Shown here: piece by piece, positions 53,754 through 61,968 of the stretch
Position numbering within the stretch: the stretch's first letter is position 1
How the letters are laid out: the number at the start of each line of letters is the position of its first letter
Assembly (NCBI GenBank): GCA_900316585.1
Contig: ONDM01000003.1
Coordinates: 218,253-282,252 of the forward strand
Source of the DNA: an uncultured Prevotellaceae bacterium
GTDB taxonomy: Bacteria > Bacteroidota > Bacteroidia > Bacteroidales > Bacteroidaceae
Direction of reading: 5' to 3'
Length of the DNA stretch: 64,000 bases
Made by a program: the position numbers and the translations under genes
The notes under the pieces: generated by a model
Databases searched by the model: none
The model's input: only the letters and a program-made list of their open reading frames with translations
Told to the model about the DNA's origin: nothing

Positions 53754-54877
53754 AGTAAGTTGAATGAATGGAGCACCTGCTCAATCACAGGCGCCATGTC
53801 AAAATATTTATATTGTCCCAGCCGGCCTCCTAAGATGACTTTCTCTTCTTGAGCAGCCAGGGCCCGGTAGGCGTCGGCCAGGGCATTGTTCTTCTCATCG
53901 TTCACGGGGTAGTAAGGTTCCATCCCTTCCCGGTATTCCACGGAATATTCCTCGCTTACCACCGTCTTGGGGCACTGGTAGACCTCCTGCCCGAACATCT
54001 CAAAGTGCTTGTGCTCGATGATGCGGGTGTAAGGCACCTCGTGCGAGGTGTAGTTCACCACCGCATTTCCCTGGTAATTAGGCATATCCTCCACACGAGT
54101 CTTGAACGACACCGTGCGCCAGTCCAGCCTGCCCAGCCGGTAGCCGAAGTATTCATCCAGGGCTCCTGTATAAACCAACGTATCAGCTGTGTCCTGCCAA
54201 GTGTCCTTGTATTCCTGAAAGAAGTCCACCCCTGTACGGGTGTCCACTCCTTTCAGCAGCCCCTCAATAAGCTTGTTGTACCCCCCGATAGGAATCCCCT
54301 GATACTTGTCGTTGAAATAGTTATTGTCGAAGACCAGTCGCACCGGCAGTCGCCTGATGATAAAAGCAGGCAGTTCCTTGCAGCTGCGTCCCCACTGTTT
54401 TTCCGTATATTCCTTGATGAGTTTCTGGAACACATCCCTACCCACCAAGGTCAGCGCCTGTTCCTCCAGGTTGGCCGGTTCCCGTCCGTTCAGGGCAGCC
54501 ACTGCCTCCGCCTTCTGTTCTTCCAGCTTGGCGGCAGCCTCGGCAGGCGTTCTCACTCCCCATAACTTGCTGAATGTATTCATGTTGAAAGGCAAGTTGT
54601 AGAGTTCCCCTTTGTAGTTGGCCACCGGACAGTTGGTATAGCGGTTGAATTCCACGATGGAGTTCACGAAGTCCCACACCCCCTTGTTGCTGGTATGGAA
54701 GATATGCGCCCCATACTTGTGTACCTGGATGCCCTCTACTTCCTCGCAGTAGACGTTGCCGCCTAGCTGGGGACGCTTGTCGATGACCAGACACTTTTTC
54801 CCCTGGCGGGTAGCACAATAGGCGAAGGTCGCCCCATAAAGACCGGAGCCCACTATCAGATAATCATATGTTGCCAT
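53750..54877 (-). CDS. glf: UDP-galactopyranose mutase
   Basis: The 375-residue flavoprotein starts YDYLIVGSGLYGATFAYCATRQGKKCLVIDKRPQLGGN, the FAD-binding Rossmann motif with the Glf-specific tail, followed by KYGAHIFHTSNKGVWDFVN, FNRYTNCPVANYKGELYNLPFNMNTF, EKQWGRSCKELPAFIIRRLPVR and GRLGQYKYFDMAPVI. It makes UDP-galactofuranose, so some product here contains Galf. It overlaps the GT4 gene by 4 nt and is 3 nt from the acetyltransferase gene. Confidence 0.97.
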   Translation of the reverse strand: MATYDYLIVGSGLYGATFAYCATRQGKKCLVIDKRPQLGGNVYCEEVEGIQVHKYGAHIFHTSNKGVWDFVNSIVEFNRYTNCPVANYKGELYNLPFNMNTFSKLWGVRTPAEAAAKLEEQKAEAVAALNGREPANLEEQALTLVGRDVFQKLIKEYTEKQWGRSCKELPAFIIRRLPVRLVFDNNYFNDKYQGIPIGGYNKLIEGLLKGVDTRTGVDFFQEYKDTWQDTADTLVYTGALDEYFGYRLGRLDWRTVSFKTRVEDMPNYQGNAVVNYTSHEVPYTRIIEHKHFEMFGQEVYQCPKTVVSEEYSVEYREGMEPYYPVNDEKNNALADAYRALAAQEEKVILGGRLGQYKYFDMAPVIEQVLHSFNLL

Positions 54878-54880
54878 GGC

Positions 54881-55498
54881 TTATTCTTGCATCTTTCTTA
54901 TCCTACACGGATTGCCGTAGGCGGTGCAGCCGTCTGGAATATCCCGGACCACCACGCTGCCGGCTCCAATCATCACATTCCGGCCTATACGGATACCCTG
55001 GATTACGGTAGAGCCCACTCCAATCCAAGAGCCGTCGCCCACAGTCACATCCCCGCTCAAGGTTACCCCTGGGGCAATGTGCACGTAGTCGCCTATCACA
55101 CATTCATGGTCTATCTTGGCACCCGTATTTATAATACAGTGCCGGCCTATCTGTGTGCATGTCTGGATGATGGCACCCTGCATCACTACAGAACCCACGC
55201 CAATGTGGGCTGTTTCAGAAACGATGGCAGAAGGGTGTACGGCCGTGCCGAAGACAGCCGCGTCGAAAGGAGTGGCATGAAGTGCCTCCGCTATCTGCTC
55301 CACCACCTTTCGGCGGGTGGCACACTTGCCGATGGAGACGATGACCGGATGCAGATCCAGCCTATGGTGAAAAACAGGAAAGCCCATCAGTTCATTGACC
55401 GACGGGTTGTCATCTATCAGGCCCTCCATCTTGATGTCGCAGGCCTTGAGAATGTCCAGAATGACTTTAGCGTGACCGCTAGCTCCGTATAGATACAT
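54881..55498 (-). CDS. PglD/NeuD-family acetyltransferase
   Basis: The N-terminal part MYLYGASGHAKVILDIL is the nucleotide-sugar-binding Rossmann opening of PglD/NeuD. The C-terminal left-handed beta helix shows hexapeptide repeats (VHPSAIVSETAHIGVGSVV, IINTGAKIDHECVIGDYVHIAPG with the catalytic His). It would acetylate a UDP-4-amino sugar, as in bacillosamine synthesis. It is the first gene of the minus-strand run down to the radical SAM gene. Confidence 0.92.
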   Translation of the reverse strand: MYLYGASGHAKVILDILKACDIKMEGLIDDNPSVNELMGFPVFHHRLDLHPVIVSIGKCATRRKVVEQIAEALHATPFDAAVFGTAVHPSAIVSETAHIGVGSVVMQGAIIQTCTQIGRHCIINTGAKIDHECVIGDYVHIAPGVTLSGDVTVGDGSWIGVGSTVIQGIRIGRNVMIGAGSVVVRDIPDGCTAYGNPCRIRKMQE

Positions 55499-56004
55499 AG
55501 AAGAATTTTATGTTTGGGGGACAAAGTTACGGAAAAACGAGAGAAATGCAAAAAGGAAAGCTAGCTTTTCTTTTTCATTTCCGAGTGCAAAGTAAGTTCG
55601 ACGAAGTCAAAGTTACGGAAAGTCGAGTGGAAAGCCAAATTTATTTGAGTTTTTCCGAGACAGAGTAACTTCAGCGAAGCTAAAGATACAAAAAATAAAA
55701 AAATCGCACTCATTTCAGTGCGATTTTCATTTTTTCCATGGGGGCACTTCACTGACCCCATGGGGGGATGGGGGTATTTACGCTCGTGAAGCTCGTACAA
55801 GATGTCTGCCTGGAACATCGCCCTCATTAATGTCACCATCCACAATTCCAGCGGAGAGCTTTGTGTGGAAGGGCAGGCTACCTATTTCTGCATGAATGCA
55901 GAGCGTGCCCAAACCTGCATTATTCATTATTTTGACTATTTCTGGCAGAATTCAGAACACTGTATTTTTTAGATAACTCCCTACTTTTGCAAACGAATAC
56001 AACT
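55499..56004. other. Intergenic region with hairpins and promoter, no gene recognised
   Basis: Contents: repeats of CAAAGTTACGGAAA (near 55523 and 55608). A strong stem AAATCGCACT / AGTGCGATTT (55701-55710, 55717-55726) is followed by TTCATTTTTTCC, terminator-like. A stem CCATGGGG / CCCCATGG lies at 55736-55743 and 55756-55763, and a short stem TCTGCAT/ATGCAGA near 55895. The -7 box TACTTTTG at 55982-55989 serves the next gene. The short open frames here look accidental. Confidence 0.6.
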
Positions 56005-56403
56005 ATGATTGGGAGAGAAATTATATCTACGTCCAAGAAGCAATATTTTGATTCTGTATTGGACAGCTATAAATCTATGGTATGCCAGGTGATTACGAAT
56101 TATCAGGCCGAAAAGTTTGGCAATCCCACTCCCATAGTCATGAAGAAAGAGCTTTTGCGCAAGTTCCGTGTATCAGCGGATTTGGCCAGGAAGATTGTTG
56201 ATGGTCCTATTACGGATACCTGTACTATGATGGTGGTCTTGGATATTATGGAGAACATTCTGAACCTGTACGATCCAGGATACCTCTTACCAGGCCGGGA
56301 GGCACAGCTTAAGCGAAAGTTTTATTTTTTCCGGAAGTATGTGATTGATTTGGACATGGAGAAGCCTATTGTCCAGAACGGCACGGCCAAGGAAAGACCT
56401 TAG
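56005..56403 (+). CDS. Small cytoplasmic protein of unknown function
   Basis: The start is ATG 56005 (MIGREIISTSKKQYF), only about 15 nt after the -7 box TACTTTTG, so the leader is very short; the in-frame TTG at 55987 overlaps the promoter box. The 132-residue protein is basic, without signal or membrane segments, helical in appearance, with KKELLRKFRVSADLARKIVDG suggestive of a helix-turn-helix-like segment. No family recognised. It is followed by a terminator and converges with the S24/S26-HprK-PqqD operon. Confidence 0.7.
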   Translation: MIGREIISTSKKQYFDSVLDSYKSMVCQVITNYQAEKFGNPTPIVMKKELLRKFRVSADLARKIVDGPITDTCTMMVVLDIMENILNLYDPGYLLPGREAQLKRKFYFFRKYVIDLDMEKPIVQNGTAKERP

Positions 56404-56463
56404 ACTCTAAAAGTAATATAAATATACATAAATTTTCTCCCCTATAAGGAAGACCTAGGTAAT

Positions 56464-56500
56464 AAGACAGGACGATGTGAATCGGCCTGTCTTAGTTTTA
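56464..56500. terminator. Terminator between convergent units
   Basis: AAGACAGG (56464-56471) and CCTGTCTT (56486-56493) form an 8-bp stem followed by AGTTTTATT on the plus strand. Confidence 0.75.
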
Positions 56501-56516
56501 TTATATAAGGTATTTA

Positions 56517-56948
56517 TTAAAAAGGATAAAGCTTCAGTATCAGCCTCCTTATAGGAAAGAGTCTCAGCCAGACGGTGCTGAAGAACCACCACCAGAAATT
56601 GCCGGGACCTATCCACTTGCCTTTGCGGTTGACCTTAGTGACTAGTGCGAAGACCTGTTCTGGCTTCACTGGTCCCTCCACCTCGGTCTGTGCATCGCCT
56701 ATGATGTAGAGCCCCTCCGGCTTGACCTTCAGGATGCGGTGCATCACAAACTGCCCGTTGTCCCGCTGGTAGAACACCATGTCGCCCCGTCGCAGTTCCC
56801 GGTCCGGCTTGGAAAAGATAATGCTGTCGCGCTCGTGCACCAGGAACGGAGCCATGCTGCTGCCCGAAATGAGCAGTCTGCACTCCTTCCCCTCGTTCAC
56901 CAGGTCCCGGAGCATGGAGACATAAGCATCAGTATCCACCCTTCTCAT
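56517..56948 (-). CDS. S24/S26 signal-peptidase-like protein
   Basis: The 143-residue protein has the catalytic Ser motif LISGSSMAPFLV, RRGDMVFYQRDNGQFVMHRIL and GDAQTEVEGPV, the folded core of S24/S26 peptidases; a C-terminal hydrophobic stretch (FWWWFFSTVWLRLF) may attach it to the membrane. Small proteins of this kind accompany PqqD and HprK-like kinases in peptide clusters, where they are thought to process a leader. The gene overlaps the kinase gene by 20 nt. Confidence 0.85.
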   Translation of the reverse strand: MRRVDTDAYVSMLRDLVNEGKECRLLISGSSMAPFLVHERDSIIFSKPDRELRRGDMVFYQRDNGQFVMHRILKVKPEGLYIIGDAQTEVEGPVKPEQVFALVTKVNRKGKWIGPGNFWWWFFSTVWLRLFPIRRLILKLYPF

Positions 56949-57795
56949 GCAGGTAGTGTTTTAAGGTTTCCACGGCATCCTGCTCCATGTTGCATTTCAG
57001 GTGCACCATAGGAACGGCATTCGTTATTTTCTCTATCAGGTCGAAGCTTTTCAGGACAGCCTGCGTGTTCCAGTTGTTCACGCTCATCTCGCCGTAGAGC
57101 TTGCTGGCCGCGTTGGCTGGCTTCATCGGCTCAGCGATGTTGTCCGGCCACTGCTCAATGAACACAATGGCACCCAAAGGCATTTTTCGGTTGAGGTGAA
57201 TCTGTGACGAACCGCAGAACGGAAGTCCCTCGCTGTAGAACCGGTCTCCCTCCAGGTGGATAATGGAACGGTCCCCGTTGATAATCTCCACGTTTTCATA
57301 TTTCTGCCAGAGACCCGCCTGGGTGGACTTTCCGGTACCACTAGGTGCTGAGAACAAGATGGATTTCCCTTCGTATTCAATGAAAGAAGAGTGCAGCACC
57401 AGGGCATTCAGCCTGAGGAGGTGCCTTTCCAGGGCCAACAGTTCCAGGAAGCCTGTGCTGATGATGATTTCCTGCTGCCCCCCGTTGGGAATCTCCACCT
57501 CCACGTGATGTTCATCCAGTTCCTTGTAGATTCCTACGGGCATACCATTGAACAGGTTCACTCGTTGTTCCAGTCCGTCATGCTCGAAGATAGCCCGTGA
57601 AGCCGTCTGCCTGATGAGTTTCCCTTCCAGTGTCGTAGGCTTGTCGGTCAGCTTGATGGTGCAGTTCACCACATCGGGTTGCAGCAGACTCTTGTCCACA
57701 TGAGAGAAGTTGTCGCAAGTCTCATGAAAGCGTATGGGAAGGTCGGCCAGCAGCCTGAAGCTCACAGGACCGATGGTGAGATAAGCCTCTTCCAT
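56929..57795 (-). CDS. HprK-related kinase of peptide-cluster type
   Basis: The 288-residue protein has an N-terminal strand-rich half and a C-terminal P-loop kinase half with SAPSGTGKSTQAGLW near residues 148-162, then EIINGDRSIIHLEGD and GLPFCGSSQIH. This is the HPr kinase-like family found in lasso-peptide and related clusters, where paeninodin's kinase phosphorylates the peptide; it is not the PTS HPr kinase, as no PTS genes are nearby. The start overlaps the PqqD stop by 1 nt. Confidence 0.83.
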   Translation of the reverse strand: MEEAYLTIGPVSFRLLADLPIRFHETCDNFSHVDKSLLQPDVVNCTIKLTDKPTTLEGKLIRQTASRAIFEHDGLEQRVNLFNGMPVGIYKELDEHHVEVEIPNGGQQEIIISTGFLELLALERHLLRLNALVLHSSFIEYEGKSILFSAPSGTGKSTQAGLWQKYENVEIINGDRSIIHLEGDRFYSEGLPFCGSSQIHLNRKMPLGAIVFIEQWPDNIAEPMKPANAASKLYGEMSVNNWNTQAVLKSFDLIEKITNAVPMVHLKCNMEQDAVETLKHYLHEKGGY

Positions 57796-58106
57796 TATTT
57801 CTGAGGTGCCGGATAGAGTTCCACATCCTTGAATTCAGGGACATCCAGAATCATTTCACGCTTGTAGAGTTCCTGGCAGAAGCCATAGACATCCTGGTGT
57901 GCCGTCTCTGCATCCACCTCATACTCCTCCTGGATTTTCTCCACAATCTCATCCAGGTTCTTGGCCGTGTTGATATGGTTCCAGATGAATGCAGCCGTGT
58001 CGTCCAGATGGATCATGCCGTTCAGACGCTGGGTAGCTTCACCCACAGGAACCAGCAGGCTGTCGCCCGCAATATCTCTGAAAATGTATAATTCACTCGT
58101 TTTCAT
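57795..58106 (-). CDS. PqqD-like peptide recognition protein
   Basis: The 103-residue protein matches the PqqD/RRE plan: YIFRDIAGDSLLVPVGEATQRLNGMIHLDDTAAFIWNHI, then a helix with LDEIVEKIQEEYEVDAETAHQDVYGFCQELYKREMI. Such proteins bind a leader peptide and present it to enzymes. It heads the PqqD-kinase-peptidase operon with its own -7 box TAACTTTG (58135-58142). The MEKKIYxKP leaders of A-C are candidate ligands in this window. Confidence 0.85.
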   Translation of the reverse strand: MKTSELYIFRDIAGDSLLVPVGEATQRLNGMIHLDDTAAFIWNHINTAKNLDEIVEKIQEEYEVDAETAHQDVYGFCQELYKREMILDVPEFKDVELYPAPQK

Positions 58107-58304
58107 TTGCCTTAAATGGTTTATATTTTGGCTGCAAAGTTACGATTAATTTTGAGTTTGGGCAAGTTCTGACTCTCATTTATTGGCTATTGCTTCTGTA
58201 TCTGACTCTGATTCAGTAAAAATGGTTAATTAATCCGTATTTTTAATATTTCCTATATGTATGTGAAAGCGTATTTTTGCAACTAGAAAAAAATTCAATA
58301 GCGT
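58107..58304. promoter_or_regulatory. Divergent promoters: PqqD operon and outer-membrane barrel
   Basis: The minus-strand -7 box TAACTTTG is at 58135-58142 and the plus-strand box TATTTTTG at 58272-58279. The stretch between is AT-rich with no gene. Confidence 0.65.
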
Positions 58305-60563
58305 ATGAACTTATCCAGAGCTTTACTGACAACCCTGCTGAGTGTTTTCCTGACTACCGGCCTGTCTGCACAGGAGACGGTAAAAGACAGTTTGCGTACC
58401 TCATCCAGTGAAGGAAGCAATCGCAACATGCTGATGAATGCGGCCTCCGCTTCCCAGCCCCGGCAGATTTCCCTGGGCCTGCCTACCGACAAGTGGTCCA
58501 CCATCTTTGAAGATGGCCTTCCAGTCTCCCATTATATGCTGCAGCTGTATCCCTACAAATCCTGGCACAACGGCGTGAGCCATGAGTCGGCCGGCACCAT
58601 GACACCGCAGGATATGGTACTGAAATACGGCACCATTGCCTATGGCGTGGACAGTAAGTCGAAATTGGCAGGCGACAGCTTCGAGGGGAAGGTCAACTAT
58701 ACGCTGAACCACTTCGGCCGTCAGGCCATCGATGCCAACATCTCCACACCCCTGGGGAACGGATGGGGTATCAGTGTGGGCTCCTACCAGAACTTCGACC
58801 CTGGAAGCAATCACCTGGACATGACCTCCCTGCAAGACCGTGTGCAGTTCTACAAGGGAAGCCTCTCCAAGACCTGGAACGAGGGGAGGGGAAAAGCAGG
58901 CCTGATCTACCAGTATTCCCGGTATAAGGGCATCATAGAGAACTTCGGTCCGTTCATCTTCGTGGGAGATGGCAGCGTGAAGGAATACGACGGCTTCAAG
59001 CTGGGAACCGACCAGTACTTGCCGGCCAACAACATCGTGACTTACCTGGACATGGTGACCGGAAAGATGGAGGAACAGCCTATTGACGAGGCCAATACGG
59101 ACAAGATACACAACGTGAACTTTGTGCTCGACTACCAGTGGGACAATGGGATGAAACTGTCCGTACACAGTAAGTACAAACGCGGCCATTCCTACCGGTC
59201 CAACAGTACGGTGATGGGCGTGAGCGAGGCTGTGCTGGGAAGTGGCTATACCTATGAAGACGGACGGGAATACCAAGGACGTGTGCAGGCTAGGCGTATG
59301 CTGCATTTCGATGCCTTCGACCATTTCTGGATGACCAATGCCGAACTGACCGGCTTTTCGAAGGACCGCCGTCACAAGTGGCGTGCCGAATTGGATTACT
59401 GGCTCAACCACGGTGGCACCAACACCTCCATGTATATGTTTGCCCATGAGGCCAAGAAAGACCCCAAGCTGCTGTTGCTCAACGGCAGTAAAGGCTATAA
59501 TTACAACACCTACATTGAGTTCTACAATGCCCATGAACACAAGGTGTTCGGTCTGCTCTCCGATGAGTGGAACGTGAGCGACCGCCTCTGGCTGTATGCC
59601 GGCGTGCGACTGGAATACATCAAGGAACATGGAAATGCTGCTCATGCCGACAACGAGCCAGGCAACAAGCGCCATGCCGGTTTCTACCTGAACGACGGGG
59701 TAGCCAAGCAGACCAAGTTCGACGACGGGCACATCAATCCGTCCTATATCCTCAGTGGACGACTGGCCCTGCTTCCCGGGTTCGGCCTGCAGGCAGAGTA
59801 TTCTTCGGCTACTAACCATTCCCAGCTGTTTCACTACGGAACAGCCTATTATCCTACTACAGATCCCTCTACCGTGCACTACCTGCGTGGCGGTATCTAC
59901 TGGAAGAACAGTTGGATAGACCTTACTTCACAGCTGGCCCATATCACCATGAGCAACAGTCAGGAACGTCCGAACTTTGAGCACGTCCTGGTGCGTGATG
60001 CCGGCGACCTCAAGGCCGGGATGAGGGAAACCGTGACCACCCAGATAGCCTACGACCTGGCTACGCTGGGGTGGGTAACCGATGCCGTAGTCACTCCGAT
60101 GAAAGGCTTCAACGTGCATGTGATGCTTACCCTCCGCAATCCCAAGTACAAGAACTTCAGCTTCTCGCACACCTTTAGCGATGGCGTGACCGAGGAATAT
60201 GATTTCTCCGACAAGAACATCACGGCACTGTCTAAGGTGGAGCTGGAGATAGAACCTTCCTATACCTTTGGCGATTGGCGCATCTGGGCCAGTGCCCGCT
60301 ATTTCAGCAAGCAGTATATCAACAAGACCAACTCCCTGTATTTCAATGGCCGTTGGGAAACCTTCGGGGGAGTGGACTACAAGTTGAACAGTCATGTGAG
60401 TTTCTCTGCCAGCGTGGTGAATATCCTCAACCAGAAAGGAGCCAGCGGTTCCATCGCTTCGGCCGACCTGGTGACGGATCCCACACCGTATAAGAACTAT
60501 GTGATGGCGGGTACTTTCATCCGTCCTTTCACTGTGGAACTCACTACCAAGCTTAGTTTTTAG
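58305..60563 (+). CDS. Outer-membrane beta-barrel, TonB-dependent-receptor-like
   Basis: A signal peptide (LLSVFLTTGLSAQ) is followed by about 100 residues of polar sequence, then a long series of alternating beta strands of 10-14 residues, and a terminal aromatic motif (TVELTTKLSF) typical of outer-membrane barrels. At 752 residues the size fits a TonB-dependent receptor, but no N-terminal carboxypeptidase-like domain, TonB box or full plug is recognisable. It is divergent from the PqqD-kinase-peptidase operon, so it may export or import the peptide product. Function inferred. Confidence 0.7.
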   Translation: MNLSRALLTTLLSVFLTTGLSAQETVKDSLRTSSSEGSNRNMLMNAASASQPRQISLGLPTDKWSTIFEDGLPVSHYMLQLYPYKSWHNGVSHESAGTMTPQDMVLKYGTIAYGVDSKSKLAGDSFEGKVNYTLNHFGRQAIDANISTPLGNGWGISVGSYQNFDPGSNHLDMTSLQDRVQFYKGSLSKTWNEGRGKAGLIYQYSRYKGIIENFGPFIFVGDGSVKEYDGFKLGTDQYLPANNIVTYLDMVTGKMEEQPIDEANTDKIHNVNFVLDYQWDNGMKLSVHSKYKRGHSYRSNSTVMGVSEAVLGSGYTYEDGREYQGRVQARRMLHFDAFDHFWMTNAELTGFSKDRRHKWRAELDYWLNHGGTNTSMYMFAHEAKKDPKLLLLNGSKGYNYNTYIEFYNAHEHKVFGLLSDEWNVSDRLWLYAGVRLEYIKEHGNAAHADNEPGNKRHAGFYLNDGVAKQTKFDDGHINPSYILSGRLALLPGFGLQAEYSSATNHSQLFHYGTAYYPTTDPSTVHYLRGGIYWKNSWIDLTSQLAHITMSNSQERPNFEHVLVRDAGDLKAGMRETVTTQIAYDLATLGWVTDAVVTPMKGFNVHVMLTLRNPKYKNFSFSHTFSDGVTEEYDFSDKNITALSKVELEIEPSYTFGDWRIWASARYFSKQYINKTNSLYFNGRWETFGGVDYKLNSHVSFSASVVNILNQKGASGSIASADLVTDPTPYKNYVMAGTFIRPFTVELTTKLSF

Positions 60564-60711
60564 TTTTCTTTCTTGGGGGCTTGCCCCCAAACCCCTATTC
60601 GCTCAAGCCGCGAAGGGCTTTTCATTTCTTTCTCATGGAAGAAAGAAACGAAACAAAGAAAGTCCACCGGCTGCACGGATTTCAGTAAAACCGGAAACCC
60701 CTGCTTTTTTT
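60564..60711. other. Intergenic region with GC-rich hairpin
   Basis: TTGGGGGC / GCCCCCAA (60573-60580, 60583-60590) is a tight stem just after the barrel gene and may terminate it. The sequence that follows (around 60619-60662, repeated AAAGAAA units with an inverted CATTTCTTTCTC) resembles intergenic repeats common in Bacteroides. No gene is seen. Confidence 0.5.
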
Positions 60712-60737
60712 CGCAACATCGCTTCGCTCGTTGCTGG
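60712..60737 (-). repeat. REP-like palindromic repeat, copy 1
   Basis: Inverse complement of the 63721-63746 copy, differing by one base. The arms GCAAC / GTTGC surround a core CGAGCGAAGC (minus strand). Confidence 0.65.
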
Positions 60738-60767
60738 GTATCCCCAAAGTGCACCAACTACTAGCAT

Positions 60768-60841
60768 CTGGCGACGAGCGAAGCAATGTCGCCTCCCCCT
60801 CACATAGGCCCGGCCTCATAAATTTTGCGTGAAGAAAACAG
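60768..60841 (+). repeat. Flanking direct repeat of about 73 bp, left copy, beginning with REP-like palindrome
   Basis: This segment matches 63874-63946 except for a few bases near its middle. Shared blocks include GGCGACGAGCGAAGCAATGT, ACATAGGCCCGGCC and AATTTTGCGTGAAGAAAACA. The first 26 nt are a palindrome with GGCGAC / GTCGCC arms related to the REP-like copies at 60712 and 63721. The two copies bracket the RNA-BT4734-VapE module. Confidence 0.8.
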
Positions 60842-60901
60842 TATTTTCCCCTCAGAATCAAGAATTTCGACTAAAAATTAGTTGGAATGGGGAAAATGTA
60901 G

Positions 60902-60909
60902 TATCTTTG
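60902..60909 (+). promoter_or_regulatory. -7 promoter box upstream of candidate RNA
   Basis: TATCTTTG fits TAnnTTTG. Transcription would start near 60916. A TTGG lies at about the -33 distance. Confidence 0.5.
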
Positions 60910-60913
60910 TGTC

Positions 60914-61190
60914 ATGAATCTTCGGGCAAGCGGCCTGGAGTCAGGTGTTGAAACACTAAAAGACCAATTCCGATTTAAATATTGAGATAAAAAAGACAAC
61001 ACTTGGGTATCCTTTCGAATGCGAAAGCAACGAAAGGGTATCTGGGTGTATTTTTTTGCCCAGGTCTCATAAATGGAATTGGCACCTGGTAGTGTTTAAG
61101 CTCCGTTGTGAAACGGGGATAGACTTTTGTAAAAAGAGTAGCCCAGGCTACCTGAGTAGTTGCTTTCTAATATATACTTCCCTTATTTTC
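60914..61190 (+). ncRNA. Candidate structured RNA with long rod fold upstream of the BT4734-VapE module
   Basis: Nested pairings, read by eye: AAACACTA (60951-60958) with TAGTGTTT (61090-61097); CCAATTCC (60964-60971) with GGAATTGG (61075-61082); and an uninterrupted 19-bp arm, with G-U pairs, between 60999-61017 and 61031-61049, capped by TGC-GAAA-GCA. Two 3' hairpins follow, CTCCG/CGGGG and GTAGC/GCTAC near 61138-61151. A 23-codon frame starts at 60914 (MNLRASGLESG...) and could be a leader peptide or chance. The rod with a bubble recalls 6S RNA, but I cannot confirm any family. From 61190 to 61311 nothing else is recognised. Confidence 0.5.
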
Positions 61191-61311
61191 CAGACTTGAC
61201 GTGAACTGTAAGAGTATGTTGCAGCCTGAGTTCTGCGGTGTGCCGGCTCTTTTCATGTCTGTTTAATAAGGAATAAAAACAAACAAACAATTATTAACAA
61301 GTAAAAACTAA

Positions 61312-61968
61312 ATGGAAAGCAAAAACAATTCCATACTCATGAACGCCAGCCGTTCATCCGTATTTTTCTCCCATTATCCTCATGGCTATGAGGACAGGGA
61401 AGGTATACCTGTGCCAAACAATCGCTCCGACGGTTCCTGGACCGTACTTCAGGCCTATGCCTACGTGACCAGTGAGAAAGCCAAGGGCATCACCCAGGAA
61501 CTGCGCCGCATGGTGGATTTCCGCCTGGCTCACCCGGAGGATCAGGACATCGAGAATCGGGAGAAGAACTACAAGATGCTCTGGTTTGAGCAAGTCACCT
61601 TCGGCGGACTCTTCCGCTACCGCCGCACGCAGGACCTTTCCCGACCCAGCGGCCTGATTACCATCGACATCGACGGACTGGCATCCATGGAAGAGGCTCG
61701 CACGGTGCAGCAAATCCTGATACAGGACACCTGGCTGGAGACCGCCCTCTGCTTCGTCTCTCCCCGTGGTAGGGGCGTGAAATGGGTGGTGACCATACCC
61801 CCTTCCGAAACGAAACAGACCTTCAGGGATGTGTTCGATGCCATCTATGACCACCTGGTCTTCGAGTACGGCATCGTGGCCGATACATCCGGCTCCGACA
61901 TCAGCCGGAGCTGCTTCCTACCCTGGGATGAACACTGCTACATAAACCCTAAATTCCTGTCCGAATGA
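61312..61968 (+). CDS. BT4734-like / VirE N-terminal domain protein
   Basis: The 218-residue protein has the features of the BT_4734-like family that accompanies VapE in Bacteroidales: SSVFFSHYPHGYEDREG, LITIDIDGLASMEEA (acidic residues of a primase-polymerase-like fold), SPRGRGVKWVV and SGSDISRSCFLPWDE. It probably supplies a primase-like activity to the helicase-like partner downstream, with which it overlaps by 4 nt (ATGA). Such pairs are usual in small mobile or phage-satellite-type modules. Confidence 0.85.
   Translation: MESKNNSILMNASRSSVFFSHYPHGYEDREGIPVPNNRSDGSWTVLQAYAYVTSEKAKGITQELRRMVDFRLAHPEDQDIENREKNYKMLWFEQVTFGGLFRYRRTQDLSRPSGLITIDIDGLASMEEARTVQQILIQDTWLETALCFVSPRGRGVKWVVTIPPSETKQTFRDVFDAIYDHLVFEYGIVADTSGSDISRSCFLPWDEHCYINPKFLSE

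Noticed and set aside
55561..55845. 94-codon minus-strand frame in the intergenic region
   Set aside because: It runs through terminator hairpins and repeat sequence, with no ribosome site or domain.
60914..61190. Group II intron or retron RNA
   Set aside because: No reverse transcriptase gene nearby and no intron boundary or domain V sequence seen.
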